DNA from: Moniliella sp. 'wahieum' | Lineage: Eukaryota; Basidiomycota; Moniliellomycetes; Moniliellales; Moniliellaceae | DNA: 64,000 bases | Assembly (NCBI GenBank): GCA_003971905.1 | Contig: RSEE01000009.1 | Span: 62,001-126,000, forward strand | Direction: 5' to 3' | Program-made: the position numbers and the translations under genes | Part shown: positions 57,104 through 64,000 of the stretch, piece after piece | Numbering within the stretch: position 1 is the first letter of the stretch | Layout: every line of letters begins with the position of its first letter | Notes under the pieces: model-generated | The model's input: the letters and a program-made list of their open reading frames with translations, nothing else | Database searches by the model: none | Told to the model about the DNA's origin: nothing

Positions 57104-57627
57104 TTTTGGGGACCACGAAGGTCGGAAAAGAGTTATATCCGGAGCTTGTTGGAGGGTGGCCACCGAATGCCCCCTGTCAGAATCACACCGTGATAGGGGG
57201 CTCTTGCCCACTAGGCCCGTATGGGCACTATGGCGTGATTCCTATCAGTTGGGAGATCCTGTGTCCACCTCTCGACTGTGCCTCCTTCCTGAGGAGGTCA
57301 TATACCTCCTCTGCGTCCATAGATGTATGCAATCTATCTGCTTCCCTTCCCCCATCTCCGTCTCCTGACACCCCCATAGGATACAAAAGTATGTGGTCAA
57401 TAATGCGTCGCGCGTTAATGCATAATGCGTCTTGAATCCATAGTGTACCACAATAGAATAATTTGGGAGAAACTGTACCTATCTGCGCCTTGAGATACAC
57501 ATGCTTCCATCCATATCGGTGTTGCATGCAGGCGTGATATCGGCATCTCAGGTCTCATCATCCTTACCATCTGTCTCACTGTTTAGTAAGAGAGGGCCCA
57601 ATTCATTGGTCAGCTATTACAACACCT
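57104..57627 (-). repeat. Right copy of the inverted repeat, with insertion
   Basis: Read on the minus strand it starts TGTTGTAATAGCTGACC and ends TTCGTGGTCCCCAAAA, matching 50663-50988. An extra block of about 190 bp (roughly 57185-57375) lies between ATCCTATGGG and GGGGGCATTCGG and is absent from the left copy. An 8-base stretch present after TGTTGTAATA in the left copy is missing here. Confidence 0.85.
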
Positions 57628-58488
57628 AACCCCCGTCTCCCCAATCGACCATCTCTTTCCGTACAGTTGGTGCTGAGGAGGCTGTAATTGATGAAGGGCA
57701 ACGCATCTCTTCCCGACCTTTCCGCGGAGAGGGCCAGTCACGGGCTATTGAGACGGCGTCTTTCCCCAGTGACACATCGGGCACATCCAAACGGCGAGAA
57801 AGCGAAAATCGGAACGAGACATGATACTTAGGGTTGTATTGCCGATGGATGTTTTGTTCTTTGGGCCTCCTCAGCTCCTGCTGGGGGTTGGCTCTTGGAC
57901 ATTGACGCTTGCTTCGTGTCTCGACGCCCTCAGCCCGGCGATTGCAGCGGACGCCATACGCCGGGTCTTCAAACTCCAAGCTTCTCATCGCAACAGTTTC
58001 CCCAGCTTTTCGGCGGCCAAAACACACCAGGGCGGCCACCTTCTTCCTCGGACAGATGACGTCAGGCTGACACCGAAGGACACTCTCCCTGCGCGGTGCG
58101 TATCGGCGACACGTTGTGACCTGTATGTGATGGACTATGTACTTCGTCACTAGCTCGTCACCGGGTCACCAGTCAATGATTTATTGATTATCGATGAATG
58201 ACGCTGAACGTCGAACCCTAGATGGGCACGGACCAGAGGGAGTGGCACGGGGCGAGTGTGGCGCGCTGTCTCATCAACCGCGGCTGACCAATGCTCGCCA
58301 TTGCAGTCGGATGGCATCTCGATCGCGAGTTCGTTTGACTGCCTCCCCAGCATACCCTCCCAGCGCCCACTGGCACGCTGGCCTTGCCCTCGCCGACAGC
58401 ATGCCGACTATTTAAGTCTCGCCTCTCGGTGCCCCTCACCAACGCTCCAAACCCCGCCCCCCACAGCAGCCCGCCTCAGCATCAAAGT
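57628..58488. promoter_or_regulatory. Spacer and catalase promoter
   Basis: No gene seen. A TATTTAA box at 58409-58415 lies 74 bp before the catalase ATG. The spacer contains ATTTATTGATTATCGATG near 58179 and a GTCACTAGCTCGTCAC palindromic stretch near 58146. Confidence 0.55.
58409..58415 (+). promoter_or_regulatory. TATA-like box of catalase
   Basis: TATTTAA lies 74 bp upstream of the ATG at 58489, followed by a pyrimidine-rich leader. Confidence 0.55.
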
Positions 58489-60059
58489 ATGCCCTCCCAA
58501 GAGGTCTTCAAAGCCGGCCCCGAGAAGGTGGAGTACACCACCTCCAACGGGCGCCCGTACCCGGTGCCTTACGAGGCACAGGGCGTCTCCGCTACCGATG
58601 GTCTTGGCCATCTCTTGGCCCTGCAGGACTTCCACCACATTGACCTCCTCGCCCACTTTGACCGGGAGCGTATCCCCGAGCGTGTTGTGCACGCAAAGGG
58701 TGCTGGTGCCCATGGCTTTTTTGAGGCGACCCATGATATTTCCGACCTTTCGCTTGCCTCTGTCTTCAAGAAGGGCACCAAGTCTCCGGTGACCATGCGA
58801 TTTTCTACAGTGGGAGGCGAGTCGGGCTCCGCTGATACGGCCCGTGACCCGCGTGGGTTTGCCGTTAAGATTCGCACGCAAGAGGGCAACCTTGACTGGG
58901 TCTTTAACAATACTCCTGTCTTCTTTATTCGCGACCCGGCCAAGTTCCCTCACTTCATCCATACGCAAAAGCGCGACCCGCAGACCCATCTTAAAGATGC
59001 CGATATGACCTGGGACTACCTCAGCCAGAACCCGGAAGCGTTCCACCAGCTGATGATTCTCTACTCTGATCGCGGTACTCCGGATGGGTTTACGGATCAG
59101 CATGGCTACTCTGGCCACACGTACAAGTTGGTCAACGATAAGGGCGAGTTTGTCTACGTCCAGATCCATATTCGTGCCCCTGCGTTTAAGACGCTGGACG
59201 GACCTACCGCCGCGCGTTTGGCTGGGGAGAACCCGGATTATGGTATCGAGAAGCTGTTCAACAAGATTGAGGCGGGTGACTACCCCACCTGGAATGTCTT
59301 TATCCAAGTCATGACCCAGGAGCAGGCAGAGAAGTTCCGCTACTCGGTGTTTGACCTGACCAAGGTCTGGCCTCACAAAGGTATGCAATCTCTCGTCCTT
59401 GCCTCGGTTGCCAGCGTAGAAGATTGGAACTGACGACTTTATCCCCTGCAGAGTACCCCCTCCGCCCGATTGGCCAGATTGTGTTGAACAAGAACCCCGA
59501 AAACTACTTTGCAGAGATTGAGCAGGCTGCGTTCTCGCCATCGCACACTGTTCCCGGCTTTGAACCGTCGATGGACCCTGTGTTGCAGAGCCGCCTCTTC
59601 TCGTATCCGGACACTCACCGCCATCGCCTTGGCGTCAACTACCAGCAGATTCCGGTCAATGCCCCGCTGGTCCCTGTGGCCAACTTCCAGCGGGACGGAT
59701 TTATGGCGGTGAATGGCAACCAGGGTGCCCGCCCCAACTACCAATCGACCATTCGCCCGCTGCAGTACACGACCCGTTCGACTGTATCGGTTGCGCACGA
59801 GCAGAAGCTCTTGGGGGGCGTGCACAACTTCCTGTCTCAGGTCAGCGACTTGGACTTTGAGCAGCCCCGGGAGCTATGGACGCGTGTGTTTGATGACACG
59901 GCCAAACAACACTTTATCGACAACGTCTCAGGCCATATTGGCCAGTGCAAGTCGGCCGAGATCAAGCAGCGTACACTCGACGTCTTTGGACGTGTTCACC
60001 CTGACATCCCGGTGCGCATTGCGAAGGCGATCCAGTTTGACTACAAGCCGTCCAAGTGA
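58489..60059 (+). CDS. Monofunctional haem catalase (small-subunit type)
   Basis: Converts two H2O2 to water and oxygen, probably in peroxisome or cytosol. The distal haem histidine is in [10 protein letters not shown], the conserved asparagine in [13 protein letters not shown], and the proximal tyrosine in [14 protein letters not shown]. The N-terminal start [16 protein letters not shown] is chosen over an in-frame ATG 105 bp upstream that lies before the TATA-like box. One intron at 59381-59451 (GTATGC, CTGAC, TGCAG), phase 1, joins WPHK to EYPLRPIGQ. Spliced length is 499 aa, typical of clade-3 small catalases. Unlike its neighbours this gene has no frame break. It ends FDYKPSK, without a standard SKL-type peroxisomal signal. 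Stop TGA 60057-60059. Confidence 0.96.
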
Positions 60060-60410
60060 GCAGCAGCCATGGTGGTGAGAAATGAACTGGCTTGAAAACC
60101 AAAGTTATCTGGGGTGGGTGTCGTGACGGCCGAGCAACTCCCCAAACATGGCGTAAAGTGCTGGAGGAGGTAACTGGTTGAACGTAGAAGTGTTGAGTTG
60201 AATCAGGTCAAGATAGGATTGTCGTGATTGACGATCGTCGGAAGAGGGGAGCAGCGGAATTTGGGGTTAGAAATGTAATGGCTGCGTGTCTGTTCAGTCC
60301 ATGTCATTTAATAACCGGACAGCAGGCGGTGGCGGCATTGAGGGGGAAGCGACACATGTGGGGGCAGGTGCGGGGCAAGCTCTTTCATTTCTCGGCGCAC
60401 AGCCACCACC
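60060..60410. other. Short spacer between catalase and nuclease genes
   Basis: No gene. It holds the catalase 3' flank and the promoter of the next gene, with a GGCGGTGGCGGCATTGAGGG tract near 60325. No clear TATA box. Confidence 0.45.
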
Positions 60411-62335
60411 ATGCGAGCGCGGGCCGTCGCAGGGATCAAGCAGCTCTTCCCCACGCTGCGGGCAGAGTGTCCGGAAACGATCGAGCGCCTCCCCAGCGGT
60501 CTTGCGGCCCTGGCCGGTCGCCGCGTAGTCATTGATGGCACCCTTATGGCTGTCCGGCTCGCCTATGCCGCTGCCACCACCCACGCCATCCAAGCCGAAA
60601 AGGAAGAAGAGCGACTTCTTAACACACTTCGAGAGCGACAAACCAATTTCTTCCTCAGTCCCGGCACTTCTCCTCCCCCCTCCGATTCGCTCTGGACTGA
60701 AACGGGGCCCAAAGTACCCACTGCCCTCGATTGGTACAGTACCTTCTTTTCTCAACTCGTGCGCAGTCTCCTTTCCCATTCAATCCGCACCACGGTCGTG
60801 CTCGACGATCCTAAGCACAAATTACAAGCCAAGTCGCGCGAAGTAGAGCGGCGTAAACAAAAGCGTGCACTTGATGATTACCGGGCCAAGTTAGAACAAA
60901 GCCGCAACGACCGCTTAGAAAGGCTTCAGAAACGACTGGAGAAATTCACCACCCTTGAACACGCTCGAAGTACATTGCAGCAACACCTGCCCGAAGCGTC
61001 ACATACCCTTGCACGCGCCGAAATCACTGAACCTGTTTCCCATCGGCCCGGCCCGTCCCTGCCAAAGCGTCTGAATTGGATTCCCCGAAGCCCCAACCAG
61101 CCACCTTCGCAGCCCCCCACCTCCTCCAGCACAGGGAATGACCGAGAGCCGCACTCAGGTGGCTCTGAACAAGGCCGAAAAAGATATTGTCGAACGCCTG
61201 TTGGCTCCTACTACACCTGCCCCGGCCTCTCTCCCTCCTGCTTCCAGCCCCGCCCCGCCGGAACCTATCCCGCCACTTGCTGCACCAACACCTCTACGTT
61301 CCCCTGAAGCCGCTGAGCTGCCGCCTACCCCCCAAACTCCACCTGAGCCTGAGCCACTTGAGCCCCATCCTGCCCTTACGGATACGGTCAGGCTGTCCCA
61401 GGCTCAGGACGAGATTCGTTTTCTGCAGCTGGAAAGCGGGCTGCTGCAGAAGCAGTACAAGCTTCGTCAACTCCCACCCATGAACCGGGTCGTCCAGGCG
61501 ACACTGGACGTTTGTGAGAAATACCAGGTCCCTGTCCTGCAGATGCCCAAGGATAAGTCTTGTCTGTTGGAAGCCGAAGCGCTCGCGAGCGCGCTTGTGC
61601 TGCAAGGCTGGTCCGACTTTGTTTTGAGCGAAGACAGCGATGTGGTGGTCTACGGTGCCTCCCTTCTGCGGATCAAGGGTGCCGAGGCGGAGGTCGTGCA
61701 TTCTTCCCAAGTGCGGAAGCGACTATTCTCATACTCACCTGCCCCAGCGAAGGAGGAAGCACTGAACGTGGATGAACATTGGCGCTTGGCTGGCTTGGCC
61801 GGGATGGACGTTTTCCGAAATGGGATCCCCTCCTCCAGAGGAGCTAGACGCTTTGTCCGAAATGGAATCCTCACCTCCCGCTATGCTAAAAGAGGACGAA
61901 GACACCTTACGACAAAGGATGGTTGACTTTGCTATTCTGTGTGGCTGCGACTTTTGCCCCACATTGCCTGGGATCGGTCCCAAACGAGCTCTTTCCGCCA
62001 TCCACACGTACGGCTCAATTGAAGGATTGGTGGCTGCCTATCGCGAAACCGGCAAGCCAAAGACCGGGATTCCAACTGCGTCGGGGTCATGGGAAGCGTA
62101 TCTGTCCCAGGTCCAAGTTGCTAGGGCCATTTTCCTCCAATCGCCTAGCCTCCGTCCGTGGGAAAGGATGCTACGAGAGGCTCAAAAGCAAGCACTCCCA
62201 GTCATCGAGGACCAATCCATTTGCCTTGATGGAAATGAGGAAGCTTTCAACCAGGAGACCCACCCCAATTCCCAACTCAACGTTGCAGATCCAGCATGTG
62301 TGCTGACCTCCTGGCCTCCACCACCCGAGAAGTAG
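60411..62335 (+). CDS. XPG/FEN1-family (PIN-like) nuclease
   Basis: Structure-specific 5' nuclease-like protein, about 640 aa. The N-region has GIKQLFPTLRAECPETIERL and VVIDGTLMAVRLAYA, giving the first metal-binding aspartate. The internal I-region has LLEAEALASALVLQGW and DFVLSEDSDVVVYG, with the E-x-E and D-x-D metal ligands. A helix-hairpin-helix follows (VDFAILCGCDFCPTLPGIGP). Between N and I lies a 400-residue linker with coiled-coil (REVERRKQKRALDDYRAKLE) and proline-rich parts, much longer than in FEN1 and typical of the basidiomycete XPG paralogue that carries a PEVI/ETIERLP start. No PCNA-binding box is evident at the C-terminus. Frame breaks occur near 61135 and 61812. Stop 62333-62335. 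The exact substrate is unknown. Confidence 0.87.
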
Positions 62336-62642
62336 ATCTTCATACCTCCCATGCAAAACTATACATCACTGCACTGCCTCCCATTCCACTGAATTTCACT
62401 TGCTTCCAACGCCTATAGCGCTCTCCTGCCATATACGCCGGCCCCACTGCTACGGTTAACTACAGGATGGTTGCTCATCAGATCGATAATAGAATTGATG
62501 CTTGATAGAAAAATCAATCGTTTACACTAATCGGCCGAGTGGGAGCAGTGGGATCTGTCTCCAACGTGGGTGAGGCTCGCCTGCCTCGATCCGGTCAAGT
62601 GGGGACTGAACCAATACCTTACATGCTTCCCGACTGACATGC
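62336..62642. other. Short spacer before the tRNA gene
   Basis: Nuclease 3' flank and tRNA upstream region. AT-rich around 62470-62530. No other feature seen. Confidence 0.45.
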
Positions 62643-62714
62643 GCCTCTTTGGCTCAATGGTAAGGCGTCGCACTCGTAATGCGAAGATTAGTCGTTCGAT
62701 TCGGCTAGGAGGCA
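62643..62714 (+). tRNA. tRNA-Thr (anticodon CGU)
   Basis: A full cloverleaf is readable. Acceptor stem GCCTCTT pairs with AGGAGGC (62707-62713), followed by discriminator A. The D arm is GGCTCAATGGTAAGGC. The anticodon stem TCGCA/TGCGA closes loop CTCGTAA with anticodon CGT, which reads ACG (Thr). The T arm AGTCG TTCGATT CGGCT has the standard TTCRANN loop. No intron. The internal A box (TGGCTCAATGG) and B box (GTTCGATTC) double as the Pol III promoter. Confidence 0.95.
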
Positions 62715-62720
62715 TTTTTT
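62715..62720 (+). terminator. Pol III poly-T terminator
   Basis: Six Ts directly follow the discriminator base of the tRNA, the usual RNA polymerase III stop signal. Confidence 0.9.
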
Positions 62721-62863
62721 TCTTGCTTCGGCCAATTGCACTGTACAAACTTCCAGACACCGAGCTAGCGTATCCAACCAATCTTGTACGCATCACACAC
62801 GCGCCACCTGCTCTCCTGCTCTCCCTACAAGGACGAAGGATGCAAGGGTCGAACGGAGGGGCA

Positions 62864-63432
62864 TTACAGATCCGCCAGTTGAATCTCGAACAACCTCCTC
62901 CACTCCTCCACGGGACCTTGGCAGGACCATAAACTCAAGGAGGTAAATGTCAATCTTTCGCTGAGAGCCGATCGCCACACTCCCTCCCGTTCCAGATCGG
63001 CAATTAGGTCGTCTGCTCCCGCGCCCAAATTCGTATAGGCGAGGGAGACGTGCGGCCAGAATTCCCGGGGGGGGAGAGAAAGCGCGGTGGAGACGCAGGT
63101 GTGAACAGCGCCCAACTCCTCTCCCAGCTCGAGAGGAGGACGAGGGACTGGTAATAGGTGCGCCGGGAGGCGGGCGGCTGCACATGCACGGTGAGGTGCG
63201 TGCGCCCCGCCAGGGCGGTGCGGGCGGCAGAAAGGGCGGTGAGCCAGAGGGCGTGCACCTCGGCGGCGGTGAGGGATGTGTCGCGGGTGAGGCGCGAGAG
63301 AAGCGTCATGTGGGGCGGGACGGGCGGGGAGGAGACACGCGGGTGGACATGGGCCATCACCGCCTCGACGGCGTGCGCATCGGCCGGGTGGAGCTCGAGC
63401 CAGAGCGCGAGACGCTCCCAGCTGGGGGGCAT
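62864..63432 (-). CDS. 2H-family cyclic phosphodiesterase
   Basis: Small enzyme (about 189 aa) of the CPDase group, which opens ADP-ribose 1'',2''-cyclic phosphate, a by-product of tRNA splicing, and similar cyclic nucleotides. The two H-x-[T/S] motifs are present: PPHMTLLSRL and EFWPHVSLAYTN. The N-terminus MPPSWERLALWLELHPADA is the usual first strand. The C-terminus has SLSLWSCQGPVEEWRRL, as in Cpd1-type proteins. One frame break near 63130 (SSWE to ELGAVHTC) lies between the two motifs. Its neighbour tRNA-Thr is intronless, so no functional link is implied. A start further upstream is possible because the minus frame stays open. Confidence 0.85.
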
Positions 63433-63845
63433 GCCGAGCAGCAGACGACGCAGGGCAGAGTACGATTGCACGCGGTGCTCCGCCCAGCGCCACCACCCCG
63501 GCCCGGAGGAAACCCAAAATCCAATTCCGCCCCGCCGCCCAGCAGCCACAGAATGGGCAAGCAAAGCGCGGCTGATCCCCACCACCACCTCACATGCCGT
63601 CGGGAGCGTCCGCACGCCCGCCAGATGCGCGGCGACGGGCTGGACGACCCCGCAACAGCAACACCACCACCCCACCAGCATCACCAACACCCACACCCAC
63701 ACCAGCACCAGCACCCACACCGCACCCATCCGGCCATCTCCACCCCCATCCCCACCACCAGCATCTCCCCGCCTCTGCCCCCAGCACCGCCAATACCACC
63801 AGCACCCCCCTCCCCGCCACAACCGCATCCTCCTCCTCCTCCAGC
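63433..63845. other. Divergent spacer with CA-rich simple sequence
   Basis: Between the CPDase (-) and the right-edge gene (+). It contains ACCCACACC/CCAGCACC-type simple sequence at 63655-63730 and CATCCCCACCACC-type tracts. Long open frames here are products of this simple sequence. Confidence 0.5.
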
Positions 63846-64000
63846 ATGCCTGACCCTCCCCCGCCTTCGCCTCCACCACCCGCCCCGAGGCGCATCACGA
63901 GTTCCGCATGGAGGTGATTGACGTCAACCCCGTGTCGATGACGCTGCTTCTCCTCTCCGCCCCGCCCCCCTCACCGCCATCGCCGCTGGCACCTCCACCT
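63846..64000 (+). CDS. 5' end of an unknown gene, cut by the window edge
   Basis: An ATG at 63846 begins a proline-rich lead (MPDPPPPSPPPPAP). With one base restored in the CCCC run near 63886 it continues into HHEFRMEVIDVNPVSMTLLL and LLSAPPPS, which looks like real protein. Without the repair the frame stops at 63915-63917. Too little is present to name it. An alternative start is the ATG within FRMEV (about 63907). Confidence 0.4.

Larger units (their letters stand above)
50663..57627. mobile_element. Candidate DNA-transposon island (KDZ-like) with inverted ends
   Basis: The 7-kb segment is bounded by two related sequences in inverted orientation, 50663-50988 and 57104-57627, both starting TGTTGTAATA at the outer side. 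Inside are a 23-bp tandem repeat, a compact multi-intron locus (-), two adjacent hairpins, a small possible secreted ORF and a gene resembling the C-terminal half of KDZ transposases (+). Inverted ends around a transposase-related gene suggest an old, damaged cut-and-paste element. I could not find a convincing target duplication, and the catalytic N-terminal part of the transposase is not visible. It may be a nested set of unrelated repeats. Confidence 0.4.

Noticed and set aside
58408-59541. A 377-codon open frame antisense to catalase
   Set aside because: It mirrors the catalase exon, which has strong family motifs and an intron. The antisense protein has no recognisable character.

Overview
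The window looks like nuclear DNA of a basidiomycete fungus, most likely Ustilaginomycotina (smut lineage). Genes are compact, with few short introns of 47-139 bp that mostly begin GTACGT or GTAAGT and carry CTGAC/CTAAC branch sites. The set includes eukaryotic genes of fungal type, a bE-like homeodomain gene, a Ran1/Ksp1-type kinase and a Ty1/copia retrotransposon. Intergenic DNA is full of short degenerate repeats built on AAGCTT, TTAACG, GTTCACG and GATCGATGATCGATGA. The lineage is inferred from style, not from a search.

Many conserved genes (SUR7/PalI, G6PD, UBA1, HSP90, CSN2, the ABC transporter, the nuclease) are broken by single-base frame changes. Where I checked closely, restoring one base, usually in a homopolymer, restores the conserved reading. 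Catalase is intact. I therefore read the breaks mainly as deletion errors of an unpolished long-read assembly rather than gene decay. CDS spans are given from true start to true stop across these breaks, and some ends are approximate.

Layout. 1-9.6 kb: repeat-rich DNA, a SUR7/PalI membrane protein (-), and a young complete Ty1/copia element (3831-9090) with near-identical 211-bp LTRs and a 5-bp target duplication. 9.6-24.4 kb: glucose-6-phosphate dehydrogenase (+), a Ran1/Ksp1-like kinase (-), a large unknown protein with repeated F-x-P-A motifs (+), 3.6 kb of repeat-rich spacer, and a C2H2 zinc-finger protein (-). 24.4-37.2 kb: a 3-kb gene-free stretch, ubiquitin-activating enzyme E1 (-), HSP90 (+), and a homeodomain gene resembling bE of the b mating-type locus (+) with no visible bW partner. 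37.8-49.5 kb: COP9 signalosome subunit 2 (-), an ABCC-type transporter (+), a Cid1/TUT-type nucleotidyltransferase (-), and an unrecognised spliced gene (-).

50.66-57.63 kb is an unusual island. Two related, diverged inverted repeats face each other about 6.1 kb apart. Between them lie a 23-bp tandem repeat, a compact multi-intron locus, a double-hairpin element, and a gene resembling the C-terminal half of KDZ (Kyakuja-Dileera-Zisupton) transposases. 58.5-64 kb: catalase (+), an XPG/FEN1-family nuclease (+), tRNA-Thr(CGU) with a poly-T terminator, a 2H cyclic phosphodiesterase (-), and the start of another gene at the right edge.

There is no operon logic. Most genes are housekeeping: NADPH supply, chaperone, ubiquitin/neddylation control, peroxide detoxification, RNA tailing and tRNA-splicing by-product clearance. 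The accessory content is the copia element, the KDZ-like island and the F-x-P-A protein.
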